A DNA stretch of 64,000 nt from Oscheius sp. JU75 (GCA_037178855.1 JASJZC010000002.1:1178001-1242000); one strand, 5' to 3'; shown: positions 1 to 13,548, counted from the stretch's first letter. Translations and numbers: made by a program. Notes: a model not told the origin generated them from the sequence alone.

Positions 1-111
1 GCGAGGCTCTGAAGCCATCCTCAATTGAATATCTCATCGATACCGATGTCCATTCTTTGGGAATGTTCAGGTTTGATCGCTCAATGGAAGCTGAACAACA
101 GGGCTTTAGGG

Positions 112-621
112 TCAACGTTCCGCTCCAGAACTTCCCTTCTTTTGCCAAGGCCTTTGACTGTCCCATCGGATCGCCAATGAACCCATTTGAGAAATGCCGC
201 ATCTGGTGATGACGTCCTGTATCCCCAAATCTGCTCCTGTTTGCTCCAAATTTTCTGCTCTTTCACATACTTTGCGGGTCGAATAACGAGATAAAACTAT
301 GCATGTCTTGTTCTGGAGTAAGATACACAGAGACACAAAGAGATAGAGACACAGTAAGAGACCATGATGCAGAGAAACAGAGATACGGAGAGATAAAGAG
401 ACGAAGCGACACAGAAACAGTGAGGCAGTAAGAGACAGTACGACCAGGAAGACAGAGAGGCAAACCTGCTCGATATCCTTCCCATCTTGTCGAAGAGTCT
501 CCAATGTCGTTATGTAGTTGCCTTTCTTGTCTGACGAGAGAAAAGCGACGAGTGCTCCCGACGGTAGAACATCTTGCAGTGCACTAATTACAAGTTCCAG
601 AAATTCGCGATTGTTACTTCT
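112..621 (-). CDS. Hypothetical two-exon gene fragment, minus strand
   Basis: I do not recognise this protein. A minus-strand exon at about 464-621 begins after an acceptor-like TTTGCAG, stays open for about 52 codons (ending ..RQDGKDIEQ) and stops at a GTTTGC donor. It can join in phase 0 to a second exon at about 112-300, after an ACTCCAG acceptor. The second exon encodes about 62 residues and ends SSGAER-stop. The intron between them is mostly a GACAGAGA-type repeat. An alternative frame for the second exon stops at 81. The first exon has a clear DNA-level copy at 60.2-60.4 kb that carries a frameshift, so the family has been duplicated and at least one copy is dead. No start codon or promoter is evident. 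It may be a real small gene, the tail of a gene extending beyond view, or a pseudogene. Composition is mixed and charged, unlike the repeat-derived ORFs nearby. Confidence 0.3.
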   Translation of the reverse strand, partial: RSNNREFLELVISALQDVLPSGALVAFLSSDKKGNYITTLETLRQDGKDIEQVCLSVFLVVLSLTASLFLCRFVSLSLRISVSLHHGLLLCLYLFVSLCILLQNKTCIVLSRYSTRKVCERAENLEQTGADLGIQDVITRCGISQMGSLAIRWDSQRPWQKKGSSGAER

Positions 622-1207
622 GCAAATAGTAATCAAGGCCGGGCAGGCAAAACAAGTAATACGCCTGTAATCCTTCGAAGTTCCGTTCAGAAGCAAATCC
701 ATTCAGCGACTCTTATCTTTCGAAGGTGGCTGCCTTCTACGTCTCCTCCTTCGCCAGTGAACTACTCCAACAGGAAGTTTGAGACAGAGACAGAAATGAG
801 TTTTATCCTCTCTCCTTCCCCTGCTCTTCGTCCGGTAACTGCGCCCCGCCGCGAAAAAGCCCTCCATAGGCAGTCCTTTAACAAGACCGCTCTAATTTTA
901 AACTTTTGAAATTCGATCAGCAATAACATACTTTATTCAAATATAGTCTTTGAACCTTTTTTGAACGTTTGAAGCCACTCTGTGCCATAATTTCAGTCTC
1001 TATACCTTTTGCACTCCTAACAGATTTTCCAAAGGGTGCTCTCTTTGTCACCGATTTGATACCATCTCATTTTCTGAACTTATCTGGTTTTGTTAGCTCT
1101 TTGACCTTTAGCTTTGTCCCCAATATGCCTTTTTTATTAATATTAACAGATACGGTTTTAGGAGGGAGCTGGTAGCGCGGGCTGGGCCCGTTTAGTCGAC
1201 TGCCACC
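622..1207. other. Intergenic region upstream of scc-2
   Basis: No supported gene. The distal part (to about 740) belongs to the duplicated segment shared with 60.2-60.5 kb. The last 46 bases before the scc-2 start codon follow a TACGGTTTTAG acceptor-like signal ending at 1161 and end in a near-ideal GCCACC initiation context. Confidence 0.5.
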
Positions 1208-4200
1208 ATGGATCCGCACCAAATACAGGTAGACTCTACGCTTGGCTCATTAATGCTGAAGTTTGCAGAATTTTCAAAACTCTATGATCGGAAGTCAACC
1301 ACCCATGCAACAACAGATGCAGCAGCAACAATATAATCCGGTAAGACTGCTCAAAAGGAAAAGAGAATAACCGGATTGGATTTAGATGCTCCTCCAACAG
1401 CAGTACATGAACAACTTTCCGAATTTCTATGGGAATAATCAAGTACGCGACTTTTCTTTTACTTTGGATTTTTTGCTCTACTAGGTGAAAAGTGATAGGG
1501 ACTGACTATCTTTACCAGCAGGATAGTTTCCGTTCGTGATTCCTAGATCCTGACTGACTACCTGACTTTAACAGTACCTGATTTTGACTTTTTGAGCTTG
1601 GCTACTTGTATCAAACGGATATGTGCCTGTTCTTATGCTCCGACAATCGACTATCTGAACTTGGCTACCTCTAGGAGACCTATAGTGGCTCTATTGATCA
1701 TTACCAGTACATCTTTTATGATAATCTGGGCTTGACAACCTGTACAAAAAGTACAATTGCTCTTCTGATCGATGCGAGTAACTGACCTTTGACTATCTGA
1801 ACTTGGTTATCTCTACCAACAGGGTAGTTGCAGTTTGTGATTGCCAAGCCCGGACTCTTGTCTACTAAGCCTGACTTCCGTTACCAGATCTACAGTAGCT
1901 CTTCGGATCCATACCAGTAACTTATTGTTGACTATCTCAATTTGATTACCCCTACCAGTCAGATAGTTGCAGTTTTATTGTTCCTAGACCCTGACTGCTC
2001 GCTATCCGATCTTACTCAGCACCTAACATTCTTGATTATCCGAAATAGACCACCTCAATCGATAGATACTTCGGCTCAAAACCGAATGATTCTTCCCAAT
2101 TGAGGTACCAATGGAGTTCCAACAACAGCAACAGTACATGAACATGTTCCAACAACAGCAAGGTCATCATAGCATGTTCCCACAGCAACAGCCTGGAGCC
2201 CCGAACCAGCAACGACCTCAACAACAGACACAGGCACAGCAACATCCTCAACAACAACAGCAACATGTATGAGTCTCTTGATTCGTTTTGACCATAGTTT
2301 CTAGGCTCTCCATCAGGCTCAATTGCTCCAGCAACAGCAACAACCACAACGACTCCTTCAACAACAGCAGCATCCACAGTTTCAACATGGTCATCAGATG
2401 CAGTATCAGCAGCAAATGCAGCATCAGCAACAGCAACAGGCTCCACAGCAACATCAGCAACAGCAACAGCCTTCTACAATGGTAAGTCTGTCCCTTTCTC
2501 TCTATCTCTTCGTCTTTCCCTGTCTCTCGATTTCTGTCTCATCGAGTCTGTTTCAGAATCATCAACAGCAGCTTCTCCTCGAGCAACAGAGACAAATGGA
2601 ACAGCATAGACAACAGCAGGCTCTGATAGAAGAACAGCGACTGAGGGAACAACAGGTCCTACAGAGACAGAAGGAGGCCCAGGAGAGAGCTGAAGCCCAG
2701 AGAAGGGAGCAAGAGAGACTGCGAAGGGAGGAGCTGGAGCGAGAAGAGCAGCGGAAAAAGATGGAGGAGGCAATGAGACAGGCTGAGGAGCAGAGAAAGA
2801 GGGAGGAGAAAGAGAGACTGGAGAAGGAGAACCTAATGAGGATAAGACACGAACAGTTGAAGAAGCAGAAGGAACTGGAAGGCCTATCGAAAGACATGCA
2901 TGGAAGGATGGACAACATCGGAGACCCTCTGTCACTCATCGGGACTCACTATCTCTCTGACTGTAAGTCCTTTCACCCGCCTTTTCGATGTTTTTTTTCT
3001 TACAGTACGGTCTTTGATTCCGATGCCCTGCGACAACCTGGCTGGATCAAAGCTTCCGATCATGTGCGACCACGCCTCGATGCAGGGATGTTTCGACAAG
3101 TTGACCACTACGGATATCGGGATTATTGCAAAGATTTTATCGGAAGTTGATGTCAATGATATGTGAGTTGGGATAACGGCCAGAGAGACAGATATTCAGA
3201 GGGACAGATAGATAGAGAGATAGAGAGATAAGGACAATGACAGTGACAGAGACAGAGCAGAGACAGACAGTGACAGGGACAGACAGACCCCCTCCAACGT
3301 CAACCTTTCAGTCAAACACGTCAGGACAACATCGAGCTCGAAAACAATGACCTGCCCCTCTCGTCCCTGCCTCAAATCTTCACCGACATAGTCAACATCA
3401 CCTCGGAAGCTTTTGACGTAGAGCCGGACCACAATGTGGAGGACTTGAACATGTTCGATATGCAAGAGTTGGCGAATGACGAACCACCGGTAGGCAAAAT
3501 TTGCTTTCAGAAAAGTTGTTCTTAGAAGGTCCTGGTTAACGCGGCAGCGGCCAGTGCGGCAGCCAAGGCTCATCTACAGAACAACCACGATATGCAGCCA
3601 TCTACGTCCAGAGATGACATGAACCACTCGGCGGCCAACTATCACCTTCCTTATCAGGTATTTTTGCTTCTTTATTGCTGAGAAAACAAAAAAGACCTAG
3701 GAAAACGAGAAGATTGCAGGAAAAAAAAATGCTCGATTAAACGGTTTGAATGCGCGCCGAATCCTGACTGTAGCGCATACCGTACCCACGGCGCTTTTGA
3801 CCAGTTTTTTGAAATCCATTCCCAAAAATTTTACAAGAAGTTTTCTCAATATTTCATGACACTTTTAGCTGTCGTTTCCGTAACTTTTTGCTGCAAAATG
3901 CTACCAAATCAGTGGAAGGACTACAGAAGGTTGAAAATCCAATATTGAGTTCAAAATACATGGCTTTGTCGTGAACGTAAGCTATAATACAGGTAGGTTG
4001 TCCGTGAGCAAGAATACACCCAGTGCCATGTTCTTTATGTGTGAAGCGTTTTGGATGACGTTAACGGCGGTTGTCATCAATTTTTCGTGGTATACATAGC
4101 CAAACGCCGGTTAATCAGTGACAAGAAGTATTTCCATGCTTCAAGCCATACGATATCGAGGAATTCTTGTAGTCTAAGCCAATTTTTTGCATTCTCCTAC

Positions 4201-7200
4201 TCTTTTTTAACAAAGTTTATTACAGATCGATCAACAAGAAGCAGCTAAGCTGAGAAAGCAGATGATCTCGATGGGAAAAGGCCCGAAGGGCAAGGAGAGG
4301 AAAAAGCGCGACATGGTACGTCTTTCTCATTGCTATTCTGCACAATAATGTGTGGGAGTCGGGGAGAGAAGAGACTGCATTGCATAGTGCTGTTTATAAG
4401 CTTTTCGAGCCGGTTTCATTGAAAATTTTTTGGGAATCTTGTCATTTTTTGCAAGCAATGCTCATTTTCTACTATACTATCGAGCCGGATTCGTTCGATA
4501 ATATCCACAAAATTTGGGGTGTTATGTTTTTTTTTTTACATCCAGCGGTGGTGAGTAGAAAGTTCCATACATATTTCTGCTCATTTTAAGACCTGCGGGG
4601 ATAGCAGGACCGACGGGAATGGAAAATTATCCGTTACTAGCCCAAAAATACAAAGTTCCAGGTCGAATCGCTCTACGACTCGCTGACAGACTTCTTCGAT
4701 CCATCCGAGTCGCATCGCAAGAGACGCGGCAGGACACGAACGACGGACGGCGAGGACGAGGACGAGCAGCTGAAGAGGGATCTGGAGGAGATTGCCCGAA
4801 TGGAGGCTCGCGAGAAGAAAGACAGACCATTGGACGCGGCTGATGAGGATGGTAGTGAGATGAGCGAGGCGGAAATGGAAGGAAAGACCCCGAAGGCCAG
4901 AAAACGGCCGAGAAAAGAGGACGATCGGCCTCCGACACCGACAGAAGGTGATTTTCCTCTTTTTCACCCGTAAAAATCATGATTTTAGTCATTCAACAAC
5001 GCGATCTGGAGTGGAACGAGCGCCAGCGCAAACGCCTGGATAAGAGAAAGAGAAGAAAGGTGGACGGGGAGGACGAGGAATGGAATCAGGAGACGATGGC
5101 CGAAAATGACAGCTACACCCGATTCTGCAATCTGGTAGAGGGAGTGCTGGATCAAGTAGGCGACGTGGAACTCGATATTAGGATGGCTTCCAATGGAAAA
5201 GAGGCACAAGGTTGGTCTATGAAATATCACGGTGTAAAACGCTTGTATCATCTGAAAAAGGAAAAAACAAGGGAGTCATTTTAACTCCAACCCAGCTTGC
5301 TAGCCACTAGGTCATTGGTGCTTCAGCTGTAGAAATGCTGTTTTCACTGCCCCTAAAATCGGAATCATGTCATAACTTGCAGGCATAACTACTCTTACCG
5401 AGCTATTTTCCAAAAATATATTCAAATTTTTTTTGCAGAAGACGACACTGCGGACGACGAAGAAATCGAGAAGGATCTCCTAATTGACCTGCAGACGCTC
5501 GAGGATGTCCGAAACGAGTGCCAAAAGCTCAAAAGCTGGAAAAAGCTCCATACTGTCCCCGTCGACCGTCTCGTCAAGCTCGTCTACCTCCTCGAGCGCA
5601 ACATGCGAGCCGTGATCAGCGAAGACAACAGCCGCTTCCTGATTCCTGACCTCTTCGATGAGGACGGGACTGAGGACGAGGCTGTCGTCAACGATTTCCT
5701 CATGGAGAAGCTGGCCCGTGGACTCGATGCTGCCATAGCCGCCATGACGATCATGACCGCACAGAAAATGCCCAAGCAGGTACGTTTTTACGTCTCGTTT
5801 AACGGAACTGTTTCGTATCATTTTTGTTATCTTCTCTAAAAAAAAAGTAGCGACTAACTAGACTACAGGTCCTAATAGCTCTCAATCCTTCATTGTTCGT
5901 GATCAAGCAAATTTTTTGGGCCGAAGTTTGATTGGTAGAAATAGTGCTACGTGCGATGACTTTGGATTACAATGTAATTTAAAAATAAAATTTAGGTCTA
6001 CATCGAGGACGCCATCGACCGAGCCATCAATTTATGCAAGCACTACCTGAATCAGGTCGTCTTCCCCGCCTCGGACAGTGTCTTTCGTGCTAGTGCCGGC
6101 AAGAGACGTCCTGCCGAAGAGGGCAGACGTAAAAAGAAGGGCGGCACAAATAATCGCAGTCGATTCGTGGAGCACATCTACTCGAAGATCTCAAGCCTTG
6201 TTAGGCTGTTCGCCCAGCTCGTCAGAATGCAAGCTCTCCCGGAGACAAGCATCCATCACCTAGCCAGTCTCTCCGTCTCGACCTTCTTCGTGAATAACGT
6301 GGGAGCATTGCAGTATGGGGTGAGTGATTTTTCTTCTCTTCGAGTTTGTGCTTTCACACTCGCAATGACAGTGGTGATCTTCGTAGAGTAGCCTTTCCTA
6401 GTTTTCCCTTATATTAATCTAGTCGTTCCTATACTCCCGTTCCGTGGATGTTCAGATGTCTGTATCAGCTAGTATCTGATCGAGCGAAAACGGGAAAGAC
6501 TCGAGGATTTCCCCCCCCCCCCCCCCCCCCAAATAAAAATGGCGTGGGCCAAAAAAAAAAAAAAGCTTTAAAGCTGCTCAAAATCATAATTAATTTCCCC
6601 TATTTTCAGGCCCTGGGTCTCGCCTCGAACATCTTCTCCATCTCTGGCGATGAGGTTCGAACCACAATGCTGACAGATATCTTGAACTCGCTGTACCGAC
6701 TCCCCCCGGGCAAGAATCTGAACAACAGCTATCGTTTTGGCGCGGATCTTTGGATCAGCAACACGACGGTCCTACTGATGCAGCTCGTTCAGAGTGTCAT
6801 CAAAATGCCCAAGAGGAAAAAGCACGAGGAGGAGGAGAAAAACGATTTCACACCGGACACGATAGTCAAGGATTCGTACCGCGAAGCTCAGCGTCTTACC
6901 GGCAAATTCCTGCAGGGTTTCTTGGCCAAGTATGTGTCTTTTTCACATTTTTTTACTCTGTGGCCATCGCGTATTTTTGTCCGTTGCGGGACCCATTTGC
7001 CTCCAGAATGTAGCGTTTCTCGTTGGGTTCAATTAAAAAACAACGAAAAGCGCTAAAATACGCTCCATTTTGAGGCATATGCATCTCGAAACCATGATGC
7101 GTCCTTGCGTAGACAACTGTCCAACTGAACAAGTTGCATACCACAATTTAGATGCTCGTGCAAGGGCAGTAAGTCGGAAGGCGAGGAGGACTATCGTCGA

Positions 7201-10200
7201 ATCTTTGACGGCTTCCTACAGGATCTCCTAGTGGCACTGTATAAGCCCGAATGGCCCGCGGCGGAAATGATCTTGAGCCTACTGGGCAATCTCCTAGTCC
7301 AGCACTATCGCAACAAGCATACGGACATGATCATTCGACAGGCTTCACTGGAATATCTTGGCACTATTACAGCCCGACTGAGGAAGGACACGAAGATGGC
7401 CGTAGAGGACTCGGATAAGCGGATGGCTGTGGGTTTTTTGTCTTCTTTTTTTTTTATCCTGTCAATTGTCCTTGTCAGAATGACAGTGTCCGTCCATATC
7501 TCTTATGACGCCAATTTCAACCCGCTTCTATGTCAAAAAAACTAGTATTAGCAGAAAAATTGGCCCTATTTCCCATTCTTTTGGTAATCTTCCCCTAATT
7601 TTAGATTGTCGTCAAGACGCTGATCTTCGAGGAACAGGAGGAGGAGCGCTATTTGACGGTGGATGATGTCGATATTTCTAATGTAGGCCCCCTTTCTGAT
7701 CAAAAAAATAAAAAACTCACAGATGACGACGACAGACCGCCTGAGAAAGATAGAGCAGGCTCTCATCGACTACCTGATTGAGCAGAAGGATGACGAAAAT
7801 GTTAGTGTAGAGTATGCTGTGATGTTCTACGCCGGCGAATGGTACAAGGAGACAGCAGAGGATCTGGATATGGCCAAGCACTGCTTCAAGCAGGAGATGA
7901 AGGGCGAGCTGTCGGACAAGGAACGCAGAAAGCTCGAGAAGAAGCATGATAGAATGCAGGAGAAGGGAGTCGCGATGAAAGACTTTCTCGTCAAGCTCGT
8001 CGACAAGAAACAGATGAGAAAGAGAGCCGAATCGATCTCGTGAGTCTTTAGACACTTGAGCTACTCATAAGTATCAAAAAAGAGACGTGATTCTTTTTAA
8101 AGCTTAGACTAGAAAACCGCTCCGAACTTTGTTTCTTGTCGGTTAGCACCAAAATGAGACGAAAAGGCATAGAACTGGTCTCCAAATTTCGTTTAGAAAC
8201 ATACTATAGAAGTTAGACGGGCTGACACTAATGAAAACGGTTCAAAAGTTGTTCTAATTCTCCCTCCGTTCCAGGAAGCACGGAAACGTCATGCTGGAAT
8301 CTGATGCCGCCTGGACAGTGAAATTCTTGGCTTCCCGTCGCGAATTCAGTCACAGCTTCGAGACCTACCTCCGTCACGTTAGTTTCCTCCTTTTCTAAAA
8401 AACAAACTCAAAAAAATTAGATCCTGTTTGGCATCACGACGGAGAGCACTGTTGGGCTACGAACCAAGGCGATGAAATGTCTCACGCAGATCATCGAAGC
8501 CGACCACGAGGTTCTCGGGATGCAGGACGTCCGCTCAGCCGTCAATTCCCGTATGATGGATCCGAACGCGGCCGTGCGCGAAGCCACAATTGAGCTTCTC
8601 GGCAAATTCCTTCTCGTCAAGCAGGAATTCATTCCCAAGTACTACAGTATTCTGCTGGAAAGAATCAAGGTACTGTACCCACTCGGTTTGACGGCAATAT
8701 CCGAAAATTTTACAGGATTCCGGAACCGCGGTTCGCAAACGCGTCATTCGTATAATGAGGGAGATCTGCGAAAAGTACCCGGATTTCGAGAAGATCCCAG
8801 ACATGCTGTCAAAGCTCGTGCGAAGAATAACAGATGAAGATGGGGTGAAGAAGCTCGTCCAGGACACGTTCAGTGGACTGTGGTTCCAGCCATGCAATGA
8901 GCGACAGAATGATATACTGGTGAAGAAGGTAGGAGCATGTTTTCTCTATACCAAATAACAAGTGGATGCGGGGGTGACATACTCAGGAGGTTAATCAGAT
9001 TCATAGAGATCACTGTCATATCTAAAGAATCGAGTGGATTGATAGGCTAGTATGTTGAGTTTGAAAAATTGACAGAAACTAGCATGCTGACAGACAGTGA
9101 AACTGAGACACGTTCTGTAAACTTTGAACAAGAAAAGAAGACAAGGACATGCTGCAAAGTAGGCAGTTACAGTGTACAAGCTAATAGAAACGAAACGATA
9201 CTGTAGCTGACAAGGTTGGGACAGTTTGACAGGCCAATTTCATGCCAAAAAGATGTGATTTTATCAAAAACACTGAAAACACTGAAAGAAAAGCTCCTAT
9301 TTCCACCATTTCCAGGTCGTCCAGATGACAGCCGTCGCGCAGCTCTGTTCAGCCGACTCCACGATCGACTTTCTCGAACAGCTCCTCCATGCCGTGCTGA
9401 AACTCGGAGACCGGGCCATGCTGGCCGCGAGCAAGCAGATTGTCGACTCGCTGGTGGATAATATACTCCTCCTGGAGCGTACTCTGGCCACGGATGCCGG
9501 CACCGTGAATGCGCATCTGAACGGCGAGGATATGTATGGCGCCCAGCTGCAGAAGAACAATCAGGATCGACTCTTGGCCTGTCTGACAACGCTGAGCATC
9601 TTTTCCAAGGTATTTTTGGTGTTTACCTTCTATTTTTAAATGTCCGCGCGCGTCTCTGTCTGAAACCATCTGCCTGTGGCCGATTGTAGACACTAAGTGT
9701 TTGACTCTAGGGGCCAGGGGTTCGAGGATGATAACTTTTTGTAGAGTTTTTTGAGCTGAGCAACACTGTACAATCATATTTGGGGGTTTCCGGTCTTCAA
9801 ATAAAGTTATAGTTCTGCAAAACTTTAGCGAAGAAGTTGGTGTATTGGTAAGAGGCCCCTATGTGGAACCAAACGACCCGGGTTCGATCCTCGCGGATAA
9901 ATAATTTTTGATCTTATATTTTGAGAAGAAAAAGCATGGGAAAGGGTCTTAAAGTGATTAATTAGCAGCTTTACAGAAATTTAGTCGCAGAAGGGGCGAT
10001 AGTCAATCTTGTCAATAAAATTTTCTGCTAACAAGACCATACGAGCCCAAAACAAAACTCTGCTCATCACTATGCCAGTAACTGATCATTCCAGTGACTG
10101 TTTTTTTGTGGTTTGCTTGTTAAAAAAGAAGAGGAAATTAAAACTTGGTTTTGAAAAAATGTTTGCTACCGTAATATTATACCAACCTTGAACTAAAATG

Positions 10201-13200
10201 ATGATATTAGGTCCGCCCGGAGCTGATAGTCCGCCACGCCGAAACTCTACAGCCCTATTTGTCGTCGATTGCTGGCACGCCGGCCGAGCAGCAGGTCCTG
10301 AACGAGGTCATCAACATGCTCGAGAGAGTCGTGCCTCTGATGAACCATCCCAGTGATTCCTTCCTCACAAGGTATGCTTTTTTTGGGTAAAATTTGAAGG
10401 AAAACTACAAATTTCAGTCTGGACGAGAGTCTCGCGACACTTGCCTTTACCAGCGGCATGAAAATCGTCGAATCCGCCATCAGATCAGCCTCGGCGGTGT
10501 GGAACAAGTTCCCGCGTAAAGTTACGGCAATGGCTCCGAAGTTTCTCCAAGTCTTGAGAAGTCTGAACAGTATCAGGATGCAGAGCGAACACGACAAGAA
10601 CTACCAGATCCCACCAAATAGGATGCCGCTCGTTCAGAGGTTCGTTTTGTCTTTTTTTTGGGGAGATCCTTTGAAGGTCCGTTATGAACTTTTTGGCCTG
10701 TTACACCGGCTACTTTCAGATACGTCTTCACCATCGGCCTGCTTGCCCGCTACTTCAACTTTGACCAGATGCTCGAGCAGGACGAGGAGGCCAGGAAGAG
10801 CCTCGTCATCCACAATCTGCCGCCTCTCGAGCCGATCTCAGCTGGCGGAGATGCGATCAAGCTTACGGACGAGGATGACCAGGAGACGAGAAGGTACAGG
10901 GACAATGTCTTCGTTCTGCTTCACTTCTTCTCCCGACATCCAAATGTGGCCATCCGGCAGCGAGCCATCACCTCAATCGGTATTTTTTTTAATTTTAGGC
11001 ACAAACCTCCCGAGTTTAGGACATATCTGCGCCCAATATGCCGACTACTTGGCCCGCCCGGAAGTCAAGAACATGTACATTTTCGTGCTCGCGCAGAACA
11101 GCCCCGAGCATCTAGACATGAAGATACAGACGCTAAGGAATCTGGAGATGTTCTTGTCGAATGAAGATAAGAAGGCCATTAAGAGCAATCAGGATTGTGA
11201 GTTTTTGTTTATTATACTTTAACATAACATATAGCATCAGTAATCCTATGCTAACTTGACTTTCTGACGCAAGCAAACCCAGTAAACTCGTCACAATAGA
11301 CCTTATTTTTATCGAAAAAAAACATTGCAGGGGAGAAGCAAAAGGAGCAGCAGAATCTGAAGGAGATGGAACTCTCGGGCTCCGGTCTGAGCTCGGCTGT
11401 CATCCAGATTTACTGGGAGAAGATTCTGCGCTGTTACTTCCATCCTAATGAGGCTGTCCGTACCGCCACTGTCCAGGTATTCATTGCCCTCCTTTAGTCT
11501 ATTTTAAACAAAAATTCCAGGTTACATGTCAAACCTTGAATCAGGGCCTCGTGACACCGGGAGCTTCGATCCCATATCTGATCGCCATGACGACAGATCC
11601 GATGCAAACCAATAGAATCAAGGTGGAGAATCTGCTACGCGAGATTGACACAAAATATACGGGCATGGTACAGAGCAAGGCAATCCACGGCGTCCGAGTC
11701 GCCTACAAGCTTCAGGCTATGATCAGGCCCAAAAACCAGCTGGTCCGTGGAATTCGAGCCTGCGAGGCCTCCGTCATGACGCACAGTAAGTTTCGTCTTT
11801 TTTGGTAATAACCTTATTAAAAATTAAAGGCAAAGGAAACGATGAATACGGTCTGCCAAAGATGACGAATGACGGTCAGGCCATTTTGAGCAGTCTCTAC
11901 ACGAGTCTCCGAGCGAATCGAGGCCATCGACGCAGCTTCCTCAACAGTATTCTTCGTCTGTTCAGCGAGGACTCGAGAGAGAGACTGGATGTCGGCGAGT
12001 GGATCTGGGTGGCTGATAATGTGGCCATGTTTCCATATCAGGTAAGCGGTTTAGTTGAATTGAAAGGCACAGTTCGGGAGAGATCAAGCGAACTGACTGG
12101 TAGGATCACAGGCTGTTAAAGCAACATGGATCGAAATAGGTAAAGAAACGCGTCCTTTTGGAAAAGTTTAGTGAAGGATAGTAGCAAAAGCGGACTGGAA
12201 AAGGACCTCGGTTGGAAAGTTTAGACGAACAAAAAAACGATGACCCCAAGTCTACTCGGGTTTGGACATTTTGAAAGGGATATGTTGACAGGAACAGTGG
12301 AAGAAATGCAAATTGACAACATCAGGTAGAAAGTAAAAGAAAGTTGAGAAAAAAGAAATCTGCCTTCAAAACCGCTGTAAACTACCAAATTTTCCTAAAT
12401 ATCAATATTTTCCAGGTCCTCGACGAGCCCCTCTACGTGATCCGCCAAATAGACGGCATTCTCTCCATTTCCGGCCAGACGATCGTGAACCATTTCAAGG
12501 AGGCCCTCTCCCGTCCCGGCATGCAGCAGCCCGAAGATGATGACACCTTCTTCGAATCCGAGAGCCTCTTCCAGCGATTCCCCGACGACAAGACACCGCT
12601 ATTTAATCTGATGCTCAGCAGCCAGGCCTGCTTCATTCTGCTCTATCTGAAAAACTTCCTTATGAAGCTCTACGGTTTCTCTGAACAGTTAGTTTTGTTT
12701 AATTTGGCCCAAAAAAACCCCTGAAATTAAGGAAAGTACTAGAATACAGTCCGTCCGAAGCAGCCAAAGTTTACGAGAAAGCCGTGACGAGGAAGAACGT
12801 GACCATGTTCAAGCCAGACTCGGCACTGCAGGAATTGAATCCACAGGTATATTCTCACGTAATTTTATCTGAAAATAGATGCTGTAAACTCTCGAATTCT
12901 TTGCGATTCTGACAGATTCAAAGTGTTTGACGAGAGCATTTGCAAGCATTTTGATCTAGAAAAGTCTACGCGAAAAGATAACGCTCAATATCTTCCTTTT
13001 ACAGGTGATCGCCGAGCGCAACTCGCTCCAAGGCCAATGGCATCTTGCCCACAAAATCTCCAACTTCCGTAAAATGCTCCTCTCTCTGGATCGTGTCGAG
13101 GACGAAGATGAGGAGGCGATGGAAGACGGCGGCGCCGGTGGCCTAACAGAAGGCGTGACCGAGCGCGAAGAGGATCTTGACGAGACCCACTCTGATCCGA

Positions 13201-13238
13201 GCATGTCTGATCGCGAGAGCCATCTGGCCGAAGAATAA
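1208..13238 (+). CDS. scc-2: Cohesin loader SCC2 / Nipped-B / NIPBL orthologue
   Basis: Loads cohesin onto chromatin together with the SCC4/MAU-2 subunit in the nucleus. Start is in a GCCACCATGG context. Thirty-two exons join in frame to 2186 aa, close to my recollection of C. elegans PQN-85/SCC-2 length. Exons: 1208-1228, 1269-1340, 1386-1442, 2105-2266, 2305-2481, 2557-2962, 3006-3162, 3312-3489, 3526-3657, 4226-4315, 4662-4947, 4989-5210, 5439-5779, 5996-6319, 6610-6929, 7152-7428, 7605-7682, 7723-8039, 8275-8377, 8421-8669, 8716-8928, 9316-9609, 10211-10371, 10418-10639, 10720-10979, 10999-11196, 11331-11476, 11521-11785, 11830-12041, 12416-12687, 12732-12846, 13005-13238. Residues 1-165 are glutamine-rich, about 165-280 form a charged coiled coil, and the rest is helical HEAT-repeat sequence. 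The diagnostic SCC2 segment is at residues about 1310-1390 (AVRKRVIRIMREIC, then DEDGVKKLVQDTF and GLWF). The C-terminus is acidic. Introns carry several repeat families. Confidence 0.95.
1480..2045. repeat. Degenerate ~130-300 bp spaced repeats in scc-2 intron 3
   Basis: The segment GACTATCT...CTACCA...TAGTT recurs near 1503, 1645, 1790 and 1930, followed each time by related text such as TTCCTAGA..CTGACTG. The copies are strongly diverged. It fills the 662-bp third intron of scc-2 and encodes nothing I can see. Confidence 0.5.
3183..3295. repeat. GACAGAGA-type microsatellite tract
   Basis: Degenerate 6-10 bp purine repeat (AGAGACAG, GATAGAGA) in an scc-2 intron, purine-rich on the sense strand. 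Confidence 0.8.
6511..6564. repeat. Poly-C then poly-A homopolymers in scc-2 intron 14
   Basis: Twenty consecutive C (6511-6530) and, 20 bases on, fourteen consecutive A (6551-6564), in the intron between 6319 and 6610. Lengths of such runs are often unreliable in assemblies. Confidence 0.85.
9832..9898 (+). repeat. tRNA-like relic (SINE-like) in scc-2 intron 22
   Basis: An A-box-like TGGTGTATTGGTAAGAGG is followed about 25 bases later by a canonical B box GGTTCGATCC (9881-9890). The T arm is nearly paired (CCGGG/CTCGC), but I cannot pair an acceptor stem. This looks like a tRNA-derived pseudogene or SINE head, not a working tRNA. A 16-mer inside it (GAACCAAACGACCCGG) recurs with one mismatch near 28855. 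Confidence 0.35.
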
Positions 13239-13548
13239 CTACCTCAGGTACTGTACAATCTCTTTCCTTATCTCTGTGTACAATCCATTCTAGTCTCCCC
13301 ATCTCTCCCTTCGAATTTTGTGAATTTTTGATGCCTGTATATTGATGTCTCTTTTCCTCTCCAAACCAGGATACGGTTACTCTCCACCTTCATTTTCTGC
13401 CCCATATATCCCCTGTACTATTTTTCTTCAAAAACCTATAATGTCTTCGAAGATCTCCATCCCCATTGGCCGTGAATATATATGCTGTATTATTGAGTAT
13501 CGTGAGAGATTTTTCCCCACACTTTTTAAAAAGTAGTCATTCTTCTCT

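Noticed and set aside
2036-2939. Minus-strand ORFs opposite the glutamine-rich start of scc-2
   Set aside because: They are antisense of CAG/CAA repeats and coiled-coil codons.
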